Shown piece by piece: positions 34,029-41,226 of a stretch of DNA of 64,000 nt. The stretch comes from Axinella damicornis (taxonomy: Eukaryota; Porifera; Demospongiae; Axinellida; Axinellidae): positions 2,476,926-2,540,925 of the forward strand of contig OZ007506.1 of assembly GCA_963931865.1 (NCBI GenBank), given 5' to 3'. The notes under the pieces were generated by a model that was not told where the DNA came from, searched no databases, and worked only from the letters and a program-made list of their open reading frames with translations. Made by a program: the position numbers and the translations under genes. Within the stretch, counting starts at the first letter, position 1, and each line of letters starts with the position of its first letter.

Positions 34029-36148
34029 TTTTCTCCCGTCCTCCCCCCCCCCCCCCCCCCCCCCCCTCCACTTTCTCTCCCCCTCCTTTCTCTCGCCCCT
34101 CCTCTCTCGCCCCCACTTCCTCCCCCACAGGTGCGCAATGGACTGATTGTTCTCACAAAGGTGCTTCCCTACTATCCAAAGGTGTACCACCTGTCCATTG
34201 CTCTGGAGAAGAGAATTGAAAAGATAATGGAGGAGGAGAAGGAGAAGAGGGCGGACCTCTACACCCTTGCCATCGGGTGGGTTTGTGCTTCCAGAGCTGG
34301 AATATTCCTAACCTTCAATTTAACCCTTACCTCACCATGTGAATACTGAGTGGTGATATTATTTTGAGCAGACATGGACAATGGTTGATTTCACTGGGAA
34401 CGTCACATTTTTGTGCTTGTTTCTGTAGCTATGCTGGCATGCTGAAGACACACAAGCAGAACCTTGTGCCAGAGTCTGATTTCCACAACCGCGAGGAGAG
34501 GGTGAAGGCGCAGCAGTCGGAGAGTGAGGGCAAAACAACAACCTCCTCCAAACTCCAAGGGGAGAAGGAGGGCTCACTGGAGGCTAGCAGAGAGGAGAAG
34601 CAAGGAAAGTCCTCCAAGTCCAGGCATCCCATTGCAGAGGAGTCTACTACTTCGAAAATGGTGTCGAAAACCAAGTCCGGTTCTGGGTCACCTTCTGATT
34701 CCAACAACAGCAGAGAGCAGTTATCAGGGTCAGGACGGGACGCCAACAATAAGGGAGCTTCCTCTCAGAAGGACAAAGAGAGGGAGAAGGAGCGAGGTGG
34801 TAAGATAGACATGAAAGACAAGTCAAAGGAGAGGGCCAGCTCAGAGGAAAAGAAAGAGAAGGCAGCAGCTGGTAAGGAGCAGAGTGATCCTCCGCTAAAA
34901 GATGGGAGCCCATCTGAGCTGGAGGTCTCTTCCTTAGCAGCAGCCAAGGCAGGCAAGAGTCCTGTGATCCACAATGGTCCCATGGGGAGAGGTGGGTCAT
35001 CGTCTCCAGCCAGAGCAGGGCAGAGGAGGCAGCATAGTGGAGAAGCAGCATCGCCAGATCCGGCTGCAGAGAGAGGTGTGTGCAAGTGTGGGTGTGGGAT
35101 GTATATAGGTGACTCCTGCATTCTTGTTGTGGTTTGTTGCTTGTACGTCTGTGACCGTAAGCTGCTAGAGCCACGTGTGAGAAGGTTATCCACAACTCTC
35201 CATGCAGATGCAAAGAGGAGGAAGCTTGATGAAAATGAAAAGGTAGGTCTACTGTATGAAGTTTGTACCCACTCCGGAGACATCTTGTGCTTGTGGTTGG
35301 TATGTATAATAATAACCTCCTCCCACCTCCCCCTTCTCTTCCAGCCAAAGTTGGAAGACTCGCAGGCGGACTCTGACCCAGAGATGGATCAAACGTCCTC
35401 TGAGAAGAAAGACAAAACCAGAAAGAGAGTGAGTGCTTTTTGTACCCATGCAGCCGTATCGTACTTACATTACATTGCTATGACTATGTTTACAGGAATG
35501 GTATTTTGATACATCTGCATATGCTCCTGCAGGACCGTTCTTCTGATGAGATCTCCGAGTCTAAAAGAAGGAAGGAGTCGCCTGATGAACCAGCACTGGC
35601 AAAGGAAACTGAAGCTGCAAAGGTTAGATTAACCCTTTGCACTCCCACATCAAGGGCTTGTATTAGTTCACTTAACCCTCATGTCAAAGTACGGCTTTTC
35701 CTCAGTTTTGGCTTTGAATCAGTGCTATGTATCTGTAGTGTACGTATGTGAATCTAAGTCCAGCTGTTCCAATGTATTATCTTATCTACGTCTGTTTTCT
35801 GACTTTGCAGGAAAAGAAACGATTGGTGAAAGTGAGCAAGAAAGAAGGTAGCAAAACGGGAGTGGAGGTCCCCCCTACAACAACCGCTAAGAAGGTAAAA
35901 TAGTCTCCCTCCTCCCCAAGCTGTTCATTATTTATTGTTTGTTCAAGATTAGCATCAGCGGTTTGGTTGCTCTTTGGAGGCTCACCAAGTATTTGTGGAA
36001 TGAGTGTCTATTGCCATCTGTAATTACTTCTCAATTGTGATTGCATTTTTGTATGCAGGGTCCATCCCAGCTTAAGAGGGATTCACAAGAAGAGAAAACT
36101 AAGAAACAGTATCCTTTTACAAACAGGCAACTAATAGCATACATGTAG
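10179..36148 (+). CDS. THOC2: THO complex subunit 2
   Basis: Scaffold of the nuclear THO/TREX complex, coupling transcription to mRNA export. I read 36 exons: 10179-10246, 10325-10389, 10724-10824, 11239-11290, 11469-11539, 12257-12378, 13123-13256, 14438-14598, 15853-15957, 16385-16480, 16953-17006, 17308-17504, 18619-18865, 19265-19395, 19524-19625, 19955-20039, 20450-20543, 21122-21202, 26232-26328, 26633-26750, 27013-27192, 27417-27581, 28074-28154, 31219-31431, 31857-31998, 32446-32603, 33100-33160, 33270-33337, 33751-33915, 34131-34276, 34429-35075, 35208-35242, 35345-35428, 35533-35622, 35811-35894, 36059-36148. Exons 1-35 sum to exactly 1500 codons with matching phases. The total is about 1529 residues, against about 1590 in human. 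Diagnostic strings: [84 protein letters not shown]. The C-terminal third is Lys/Glu/Ser-rich with basic clusters (AKRRKLD), as in the family. The last exon, ending at TAG 36146-36148, is the least certain. Confidence 0.95.
12560..12925 (+). repeat. Interspersed repeat, copy B
   Basis: In THOC2 intron 6. It shares with copy A the ordered blocks GAGGTGGAGTTACAATG, CTGACCACACGGCAGTGATC, ACTTACATGCCGAAACTCGC, GGTTGCCACGTGGCATG and GCCAGGAGTGTGGTTGCCCC. Internal differences indicate an old, diverged copy. Confidence 0.75.
13812..14045 (+). repeat. Partial copy of the long TAGCCTCGTTCCCAG foldback
   Basis: Begins TTAGCCTCGTTCCCAGGCCC and contains GGGCCTGGTATGTTTCCTCACGTG and the block CGGGGGGCGACTGTCATGC. 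The same blocks are found in the complete foldback at 36237-36640, partly in inverted order. It is a truncated relative of that element inside a THOC2 intron. Confidence 0.6.
14609..14746 (+). repeat. Minisatellite, about 30-bp GGTCACATGACCAGCCATTATG unit
   Basis: Four to five degenerate copies of GGTCACATGACCAGCC followed by ATTATGTGAT, starting immediately after THOC2 exon 8. TCACATGA is itself palindromic. Confidence 0.7.
15050..15320 (-). pseudogene. Remnant of a Helitron/Pif1-type N-terminal repeat region
   Basis: On the minus strand three degenerate units of about 75 bp translate to [34 protein letters not shown] and [10 protein letters not shown], separated by stops and frameshifts. 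Such RESLEQREARLQ-type repeats are typical of the N-termini of Pif1/Helitron-like ORFs in invertebrates (recalled, not searched). No helicase motif survives here. It is a decayed fragment in THOC2 intron 8. Confidence 0.45.
16040..16330 (+). repeat. Long polypyrimidine (CCT)n tract before a 3' splice site
   Basis: Almost pure C/T for nearly 290 bp, upstream of THOC2 exon 10. Similar tracts precede exons 14 (about 19100-19240), 22 (27295-27416), 25 (31500-31856), 26 (32245-32445) and 30 (33998-34130). The long open frames in them on both strands are compositional artefacts. Confidence 0.85.
16519..16620 (+). repeat. (GT)n microsatellite
   Basis: About 60 bp of uninterrupted GT, followed by GGATGT repeats, just downstream of THOC2 exon 10. 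Confidence 0.9.
17883..18425 (-). repeat. Interspersed repeat, copy C (inverted)
   Basis: In THOC2 intron 12. It is the reverse complement of copy A. It starts GGGGCAACCGCACTCCTGGT and passes through TGCCACGTGGCAACC, GTGAGTTTCGGCATGTAAG and GTGTGGCCAGAATCTTTG. It is the longest and best preserved of the three copies. Confidence 0.75.
20683..20855 (+). mobile_element. tRNA-derived SINE
   Basis: The head carries a Pol III A box (TGGCCAAGTGGT, 20689-20700) and a B box (GGTTAGAGTCCC, 20733-20744) at tRNA-like spacing. It is followed by a body with TTTCTCCAGG/TTTTCTGGTTTCCC and a short A-rich end (AAAGAAAAAAATT). The head resembles a tRNA of the Ser/Leu class without a complete acceptor stem, as expected for a SINE rather than a tRNA gene. 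Located in THOC2 intron 17. Confidence 0.65.
21330..21399. repeat. Perfect 70-bp palindrome
   Basis: Arms begin CCCCTTTACGTTAGGTTACC and meet without a spacer at GGGGGCCCCC (centre 21364/21365). It lies in the 5-kb THOC2 intron 18. Confidence 0.95.
21564..21713. mobile_element. Small MITE-like inverted-repeat element
   Basis: About 38-bp terminal inverted repeats (GCAGTTTGAAGTGCATTACG on the left, mirrored as GTAATGCACTGCAAAC on the right) with a few mismatches enclose about 75 bp. No coding sequence. Confidence 0.65.
22411..23088 (+). repeat. Tandem array: six copies of a 113-bp unit
   Basis: The landmark AGTCGTGTCCTGAGTTC starts at 22411, 22524, 22637, 22750, 22863 and 22976, an exact 113-bp period. 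Units differ at only a few positions (GGCTTG/GACTTG, CATTGAGG/CGTTGAGG, AATCG/AATCA). The near identity indicates recent amplification or active homogenisation. There are no spacers, so it is not a CRISPR-type array, and there is no long ORF. It sits in THOC2 intron 18. Confidence 0.97.
23461..23928 (-). CDS. Small SAM-domain protein nested in a THOC2 intron
   Basis: Two exons on the strand opposite THOC2: 23838-23928 (ATG 23928) and 23461-23663, joined in phase 1, for 97 residues. Residues 5 to about 65 look like a sterile alpha motif. [16 protein letters not shown] with [15 protein letters not shown] fits the W-(S/T)-x-x-x-V and E-(I/V)-D-G-x-x-(L/M)-x-x-L pattern, and [15 protein letters not shown] fits the last helix. 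The tail is Ser-rich. An upstream in-frame extension without ATG exists. It may be a real nested gene or one gene of a mobile element, because transposon-like sequence starts about 200 bp away in divergent orientation. Confidence 0.5.
24120..25130 (+). pseudogene. Decayed Cys-rich transposon-type ORF
   Basis: Reading from about 24140, one frame gives [20 protein letters not shown] then a [17 protein letters not shown] stretch, a short zinc-binding module of the CPCxxC type. An overlapping frame (24157-24675) encodes 172 residues rich in Ser/Asp. Further on, [20 protein letters not shown] (about 24740-24800), [14 protein letters not shown] (about 24890-24930) and VVDHLRP lie in different frames, so the coding sequence is broken. 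CPCxxC modules followed by a TGxxV-type C-terminal region are, from memory, common in uncharacterised transposon proteins of sponges and cnidarians. No catalytic motif was recognised. Confidence 0.45.
25190..25720 (+). repeat. Degenerate ATGGGTTT-rich minisatellite
   Basis: Units of about 142 bp, each of two related half-units, share GGTATCACAATTTACATGAT, GGTATCACAGTTTCCATGCT and ATGGGTTT. Clear landmarks are at about 25251 and 25393. Copies decay towards 25700. Confidence 0.75.
26455..26590 (+). repeat. 130-bp intronic repeat, copy 1
   Basis: Contains GTGATGAAGTTACCCTTTGG, GTCCGTGTTGCTGACC and CCAGATACTCTGCAGT. A closely matching copy is at 28180-28315 and a degraded fragment at about 32070-32115. 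All three lie in THOC2 introns in the same orientation. Confidence 0.85.
28180..28315 (+). repeat. 130-bp intronic repeat, copy 2
   Basis: Same ordered sequence as 26455-26590, with a few substitutions and a short insertion before CCAGATACTCTGCAGT. Confidence 0.85.
28668..29852 (-). mobile_element. 1.2-kb DNA transposon with about 40-bp terminal inverted repeats
   Basis: Left end ACAATATGTGACAGGATTTG, then CAAAAAGGGACCTTTTTG. The right end is its reverse complement with a few changes (CAAATAGGTCCCTTATTGC, then AAATCCTGTCACATATTGT). The element carries one minus-strand ORF. It sits in THOC2 intron 23, directly against the 3' end of the RPA-like ORF. No clear target-site duplication could be fixed. 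Confidence 0.8.
28882..29520 (-). CDS. Acidic protein with C-terminal zinc knuckle, carried by the TIR element
   Basis: 212 residues, single exon, ATG 29520. The N-terminal half is helical and acidic, with a Ser/Glu/Asp stretch ([16 protein letters not shown]) around residue 65. The C-terminus has a compact Cys/His module, [15 protein letters not shown], like CCHC or SWIM-type knuckles at the end of many transposon proteins. No DDE/D triad was recognised, so this is either an accessory protein or a truncated transposase. Confidence 0.55.
   Translation of the reverse strand: MQSIVPSTSLVHLCREMVEEAEDFLAVANPALLRCFEDAERTFSLDKDDLDCSQLATNAYTHDSDSGEESGEESYGETVHLLSRSIRTEDAAEDSTVESFFSETCHCTLGYDNAPCSQALPRRYAVEYRDQCLELSKTERDIVVLGQLDSTCPKPSLPKSTQRNSSAVLPATSELQSEPQSTATTSGKRQRLCSVCHCPGHNKRSCAKKVNT
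29842..30441 (-). CDS. RPA-like OB-fold protein with zinc ribbon
   Basis: 199 residues if started at ATG 30441. The N-terminal half ([19 protein letters not shown], then [20 protein letters not shown]) has the pattern of a replication protein A 70-kDa-type OB fold, a single-stranded DNA-binding domain. The middle has a CxxC...CxxC zinc ribbon ([20 protein letters not shown]). The stop TGA lies inside the right TIR of the adjacent 1.2-kb element, so the natural C-terminus may have been replaced by that insertion. An upstream exon (about 30450-30515) is possible. Likely function is ssDNA binding for a mobile element, by comparison with Helitron-encoded RPA proteins (inference). Confidence 0.55.
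   Translation of the reverse strand: MSLYAKVIRVEEAAVVSDGLKVQNIIIADANRAIKMALWENDIGRLSKGKSYHLVNVVVNSFQGEKFLQFPKGGAEAHEVEDIGTVAEDDVPSLEDEVYDSEVAGVLALDCYVACLGCKSKVDKKSDVLGTCSSCGMVQKLLKCSAQKRARLVLTLPGGGYANVSVFGKHLEEISGSEEVTEHNLLAAKPFSFTYANNM
30615..30763 (-). pseudogene. Helitron/Pif1-type basic N-terminal exon
   Basis: The minus strand from ATG 30763 ([13 protein letters not shown]) runs into an Arg/Glu repeat ([20 protein letters not shown], then IRLARRREK). This composition is typical of N-termini of Pif1/Helitron-like and related transposon ORFs. No helicase or Rep motifs follow in the window. It probably belongs with the RPA-like ORF as one mobile unit. Confidence 0.45.
32684..33090 (+). repeat. 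400-bp CA-rich microsatellite
   Basis: Nearly pure ACAC with AACAC, GCACAT and CATGCAAACACACC interruptions, ending 10 bp before THOC2 exon 27. The CAAACACACCCRCACATACA blocks repeat at 32830 and 32942, so part of it is a higher-order minisatellite. Confidence 0.95.
33306..33625 (+). repeat. 46-bp minisatellite duplicating the exon 28 / 5' splice site boundary
   Basis: The last 30 bp of THOC2 exon 28 plus its GTGAGG donor are repeated downstream in the intron about six times. Boundary positions are 33338 (true donor), 33384, 33430 (GT changed to AT), 33476, 33511, 33563 and 33609. The unit reads GCTAGTAGGACTRCATATTC, then TCAG, then GTGAGGAGACCATTCG. Most copies keep a consensus donor. Confidence 0.92.
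33998..34066 (+). repeat. Poly-C runs
   Basis: Two homopolymer C runs of about 20-24 bp, separated by TCCTTTTCTCCCGTCCT, inside the polypyrimidine tract before THOC2 exon 30. They are a likely site of sequencing length error. Confidence 0.9.
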
Positions 36149-36186
36149 TATGTGTCCCACGCTCTTCCCGGATTGATTTGCATTAT
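36149..36186. other. THOC2 3' flank
   Basis: Short unannotated flank between the inferred THOC2 stop and the foldback element. No clear AATAAA within it; the true polyadenylation site may lie beyond. Confidence 0.3.
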
Positions 36187-36784
36187 CAAGAGTTCATAAC
36201 AATAAGAGTGTGCAACTGCCATATGGTATCAATTACTAGCCTCGTTCCCAGTCCCACACCCAGCTTTTCATCGCTGCTTAGTACGGTAAAGCGGGGAGGG
36301 CCTGGTACATTTCCTCACGTGAGCATGACGTAATCAAAAAATGGCAAAATTTTCAGAACGATGACGCTACGTTTTGCGTGTTATTCAGCCATCTACACGT
36401 TCAACGCTCGGTGAGTATGACAGTCGCCCCCCGCTAGCTAGATACGTGTGGTGTGTTACCTGGTACCTTCACTCTTCTTGCTGTTCTGAGACCCACTACG
36501 CCCACGTTAAACTTCCGGTCTTTCTACCCCTTTCTACCCTTGACGTCACTCACGTGAGGAAATGTACCAGGCCCTCCCCGCTTTACCGTACTAAGCAGCA
36601 AAGAAAAGCTGGGCGTGGGACTGGGAACAAGGCTAATCAATTACCACCATCTGGGCAGTATGGTACCACAGAGTTTACACAGCCTATGTACATGTTGACC
36701 ATACTGTTTGCCACTTCATACTGCTGAGATAGGGGTAGTGGATACCATAAGGCAGTTGCACACTCTTATTGTTATGAACTCTTG
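36187..36784. mobile_element. 600-bp foldback element (TAGCCTCGTTCCCAG family, full length)
   Basis: Outer arms CAAGAGTTCATAACAATAAG (from 36187) and its complement (to 36784) flank a second pair that starts TAGCCTCGTTCCCAGTCCC (36238) and ends GGGACTGGGAACAAGGCTA (36636). Inner arms extend through GGCCTGGTACATTTCCTCACGTGAG. The centre carries about 200 bp of single-copy sequence. No ORF of note. Confidence 0.85.
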
Positions 36785-36799
36785 GCATTATTTATCTGC

Positions 36800-37050
36800 T
36801 TTGAACAGGACTGACTTCCCTAGCACCGTGAAACGCCAACAAATACCTGATTGCTTCCTTCAAGTCATCCTTAAATTCGGGGTCATTGCTGCTGGCAGAA
36901 TTGGACCCGCGCGGCTACCTCGCTAACTCTGTGACTACTGTGCAACCCAGCCAAACTAAACTGTTCTCTCTGACTTCCTGCACAAGGCGATGGCTACTTC
37001 ACAATCCATAGTATTACTGTGCATTTCGGCAACCTTTTTCTCTACACATG
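36800..37050. other. Spacer, possible short minus-strand exon
   Basis: On the minus strand about 36812-36912 reads SNSASSNDPEFKDDLKEAI followed by RYLLAFHGAREV. This is protein-like in composition, but I could attach no start, neighbour or family to it. Otherwise nothing recognisable. Confidence 0.2.
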
Positions 37051-37170
37051 GAAACACTAATTAACACTTCCGGTCGGTCTGGTCCGGGTTGAAACACTAA
37101 TTAACACTTCCGGTCGGTCTGGTCCGGGTTGAAACACTAATTAACACTTCCGGTCGGTCTGGTCCGGGTT
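37051..37170 (+). repeat. Three perfect 40-bp tandem repeats
   Basis: The unit starts GAAACACTAATTAACACTTC and continues CGGTCGGTCTGGTCCGGGTT. Copies begin at 37051, 37091 and 37131 and look identical. Confidence 0.95.
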
Positions 37171-38203
37171 TTCACCATGCCCCACAAATTCTGCAGGCAG
37201 TTGAGCCGTGGATTGCGTACACCACTTGACTGCTGCATATCCCCCTTACACCCTTGTTTCACTATAGTCCTCCTTGGAAACCTGAGTGTAGTTTGTTACA
37301 GTTATTTGCTAAGATGGAGTGGTAACACCAGTTATTAAAGCCAATGCCTGGAAACTTCATGAAGCAACCTTAACAGCATCCACCAGCAAAGTTCGCACAC
37401 TGAAGAAATAAAGCTATTTTGACAAGAGCTGAGCCAAGCTCGCCCATAAGCACTAGTTCATACAACAGTGTCTGTTATGTTCTTTCTTTCCTCTGTCTTT
37501 GTACACACCTTGATGGCATTGCTGACTGTCAGTTACATTTTGTATTGTGCTCCTCACTTTCATCCACTGGAATGAATATCTCTAGTTCTCTAGATGTTCA
37601 CTGTGATTTGTGGTATTGTAGCTTTACTAACACAACTAGCCACAATGAGGTGGTGACTCAGGAACCAACCCTCCCATTGAGCTGCTGAGATCATTTGCAG
37701 TCCTGATTTTGCTTTCTGAGTGCAAAGTTGTGTGAGGACATCAGGTAATGGTACAACTTGGCAAGAGGATGGGATACAAAAAAAAGTAATGACAGTACAA
37801 TAATTGGCAATGGCCTGTGGGTGGTGCTGAAAAATGCTATATAGAGCCGTCTCCGCGCGCCGCTGAAAGGTCATATAATTATGTGCGGCTCAAAACGGAG
37901 CCGGGGACGGCCTGGGAATCCGAATTACCGGAACGAGGCAAGGATATTGGTCCGGCAGGAAATACATACTTCAGGTAACCCATTGCCCTACTTCTGCCGG
38001 ACCAATATATCCACTTCAAAAGTAATATTATGCATGAATAGTCTAGCGGGCTAGCCCCTCCAATTTTCCCCAGCACGGATACTGAAAGCGATCGAGCGCT
38101 GGAGAAAGCGAAGGGCTAGCTTGTTAGACTAACATGCATGAGTACTAGTTGCTGCATTTACCGCGGATTGGCACAACCATAGTTTATTATCTATGGCACA
38201 ACC
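37171..38203. promoter_or_regulatory. Upstream region of the GPCR gene
   Basis: About 1 kb without a supported exon. It contains a hairpin (37941-38010, GGATATTGGTCCGGCAG mirrored by CTGCCGGACCAATATATCC). The stretch just before the start ATG is inferred to hold the promoter of the intronless receptor. Confidence 0.35.
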
Positions 38204-40432
38204 ATGGAAATTGCAATAAATTGTTTTGCGCTCTTTCTGCTTGTTAGCACTGCTGGTGGTCGGAGTCCGATATCGGATGGACTTGAAGAGAATGCTGCTG
38301 TGTTGCAACTGCTGACTCTCGTTCCTCCGGGAGATGCTGCCGGCTTGCTCTTACCGGCTGCAGGACTTGCAGTGGACAAGATCAACGCAAGAGACGATCT
38401 CCTGCCCGGCTACAGACTGGAATTGATTGCAGCGGAGACAGAAATGTGTGATGAAACACTATCCACAGAACCATACATACGGTTCATGGAATATACATCT
38501 GCTAGACCTTTCAACGTGGTGGGACTGTTTGGAATGACTTGTGCTACAGTGATGCAAGCAATCTCTCCAATTGTAGGGCATACGGGCATTGATCTCCTGC
38601 AGATCTCTGCTGGTGTAGCACCACCTGTGTTTGCAAATAATGCACAGGCCTATCCACGATTATATCGGGTCATTTCTTCATCAGCAGTTCAAAACAATGC
38701 TGTCCTGGCCCTGATGGATGCATTTCAGTGGAGAAGAATCAGTATCATCAGTGACTCCACCCTGATTGACCACACTGGAACAGCTGGTGACTTCATCGCC
38801 AAAGTTAACCGAAATCCAGAACTTGAACTCATTTCCCAAGAGACTGTAACGCCCAGATCAGTTGTGCCTGCATTCTCCAGCACAATATCAAGTGCAGCGA
38901 AGATCATCTATGTTTCTATAACAGTGGATGAGGCGTGTGGACTTTTGTGTGAAGCATACAAACAAGGTACCATCTGGCCCACCTATGTATGGATATTTCA
39001 AAACCTTAGATTGGATGACTTCCTATCAGGTACCAATCGGTGTGAAAATGTTACAATGCTCGATTTACTGGAAAATTCCATCCTATTGCAGTACAGGACA
39101 GACCTAAATTCAACACTAGTATCGGGACAGACGTACAATGAGTATCGAGATCAATACCAACAACGTTTGGGAGCTAACATAACGAACCAAGATGTATATG
39201 CCAATGCACTTCATGACTCTATATGGGCATTTACACTAGCTCTCAATCAATCACTACAGAATTTTACTTCCGAAGATCTCCAACACTACGGACTTGGTAA
39301 CAGAAACTTAACATCAGTTATTGAAAGTAATTTGAAAATGGTCAATTTTTCAGGTGCTACTGGACAAGTCCACTTCAATGAGAACCGCGAATCTGACACT
39401 GAAGTGAACATCTTCCAGGTGAAGAATGGCACTGCTGTTCGAATTGGGTGTTACAATCAACACTCCCAAAATCTCACTCCTCACCTACCCCCAGAAACAA
39501 TGATTCCCAAAGATGACTTTGAAACAATTCGTCTGAAGCTCCATCCAGCTATGCCAATTGTAACCCTAATAGTTGTAGGGCTGTTGGTTGTGGTAACTAC
39601 CATCATCCTATTCTTATTTCTGTATGAATGGAACAAGCCTGCAATCAAAGCAACCAGTCCATACCTCAGCCTTCTTATTTTGGCAGGATGCTACCTGCTC
39701 TATGGGGCCGTTACAATACTTGCTATGCGAGAGTACATCGACAATTTTGGTGAGCTGTGTCAAGCACTGCTCTGGTTTGATGCTGTCGGGATGCTGTTAA
39801 TATATGGAACACTCTTTGTGCGTCTACTTAAAGTGTACAGAATTTTCTTTCGTATATTCCACAAGACAGGAAAATTTTGGACGGATTGGTCTCTTTTCAT
39901 CGTGGTACTCCTTATCGTCTCAGTCGCCGCCATTATACTTGTCCTCTGGACTACACTGGATCCACTAACAACAATTCAGATAGTCCAATTTGTGCCAGTC
40001 GCTTACCCACCACTCTACCACGTTATTTTGTTCTGTGGCAGCAACTACTATTACGTTTGGATATCTGTCCTCTATGTATATCTTGCATCCATCGTGTCCC
40101 TTGTAGCCGTTTTTGCCATATTGACCCGAAAAATCAAGGATGAAAATTTCAAGGATACCAAGGAGGTAAATATGTTCATCTTCTTCTCTATAGCTGCTCT
40201 GACTATTTGCTTCTCGTATTCAACAACATTCGCTCAAGTTGGTATCATAGAAGCAGCCTACACATTTGAGGTTCTCCAATACTTGCCTGTCGCTATACTT
40301 TGCAAAGTGCTTCTTTTCGTGCCAAAAATCTGGTCAGCAAGATCGCAAAAATCACTGTTGAAGATTCGATCACAGACAATTGCCGAAAATGACGTTGACA
40401 CCGTTTGCATGACTGTGCTTGAGTTAGATTAA
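38204..40432 (+). CDS. GABA-B-like class C GPCR, intronless
   Basis: 742 residues in one exon. A hydrophobic signal peptide (about residues 1-20) is followed by a Venus-flytrap (ANF-receptor) ectodomain to about residue 440, with several N-glycosylation sequons (NVT, NLT, NFT). Seven membrane segments follow at about 451-473, 485-506, 520-545, 562-583, 615-640, 656-677 and 692-710. There is no Cys-rich domain between flytrap and TM1, which fits GABA-B receptors rather than mGluR or CaSR. The cytoplasmic tail is short (about 30 residues) with no coiled coil, so classical GB1/GB2 tail heterodimerisation is not supported. The ligand is unknown. Sponges lack synapses but have many such receptors (established knowledge). 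Missing introns in a region of intron-rich genes suggest origin by retroposition or expansion of an intronless lineage (inference). Confidence 0.9.
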   Translation: MEIAINCFALFLLVSTAGGRSPISDGLEENAAVLQLLTLVPPGDAAGLLLPAAGLAVDKINARDDLLPGYRLELIAAETEMCDETLSTEPYIRFMEYTSARPFNVVGLFGMTCATVMQAISPIVGHTGIDLLQISAGVAPPVFANNAQAYPRLYRVISSSAVQNNAVLALMDAFQWRRISIISDSTLIDHTGTAGDFIAKVNRNPELELISQETVTPRSVVPAFSSTISSAAKIIYVSITVDEACGLLCEAYKQGTIWPTYVWIFQNLRLDDFLSGTNRCENVTMLDLLENSILLQYRTDLNSTLVSGQTYNEYRDQYQQRLGANITNQDVYANALHDSIWAFTLALNQSLQNFTSEDLQHYGLGNRNLTSVIESNLKMVNFSGATGQVHFNENRESDTEVNIFQVKNGTAVRIGCYNQHSQNLTPHLPPETMIPKDDFETIRLKLHPAMPIVTLIVVGLLVVVTTIILFLFLYEWNKPAIKATSPYLSLLILAGCYLLYGAVTILAMREYIDNFGELCQALLWFDAVGMLLIYGTLFVRLLKVYRIFFRIFHKTGKFWTDWSLFIVVLLIVSVAAIILVLWTTLDPLTTIQIVQFVPVAYPPLYHVILFCGSNYYYVWISVLYVYLASIVSLVAVFAILTRKIKDENFKDTKEVNMFIFFSIAALTICFSYSTTFAQVGIIEAAYTFEVLQYLPVAILCKVLLFVPKIWSARSQKSLLKIRSQTIAENDVDTVCMTVLELD

Positions 40433-41226
40433 AGTTTGTTCTAAGAAGGTTGTGCATGCAAAAATGTTGGCTACTCATTACACTGCATCATTATCAAGTG
40501 CTTTGCATATACCTACTATGTAGACAATTTTGCATCAAGTTCATCCACTAAATGTCTTCAGCACAATTGCAAACTGTGTTTGTAGTCATGTCATGCTTTC
40601 TTATTATACAAACACGGGCTGTATATAATATATAGACCGTTAAAAGAGAAACATATCTTTTAAGTCAATTTTAGTGTGAAGCTATAACAGTTGGTGTCCT
40701 CACAGTTTTTGTTATACACTTTGACCGGCAATGCACGTCACTGTAAAGAGAATTAAGGGTTGTTTTGACCAGGCTATATACGGTCAACGGTATGTGACTT
40801 ACAATTAACTGTTTACCCATCTGAAATTACAGTGAGTACGTCAAGGACGTGCATCACTCTGTCCTGCCCCCTAACCTCCCCTCCCGCTTCCATTACGCAG
40901 AGACAGACAGGCAGACACATGCATGCAGGCAATGTATGATGCACTGTGTGTGGCTGTAATCCTCCAGGAATGTATATTACATATACACTATTGGGGTAAT
41001 TACTATGCTAGTCACTAGTGCAGTTACCATTGCTGTGCCCTAAATTGGTTAGACTCTTAGTAGCATCCTCACTGTGTTTGGAGCACTACAGTCCAGGGCC
41101 CTAGGCCTCCTAAATCCCGTAGTTCCATGGACTTGATGTCTAGCACATTCTATTAGATGATGTCAGAAGAAGTTTTAGTTAATAATCACACCGTGAATTG
41201 AAGATATGGTTTGGCATGTGTTCCAG
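40433..41226. other. Spacer after the GPCR
   Basis: No supported gene. A possible plus-strand exon at about 40832-40920 (frame EYVKDVHHSVLPPNLPSRFH after an AG acceptor) could belong with the BEACH-like exon downstream, but no good donor was found. Confidence 0.25.
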
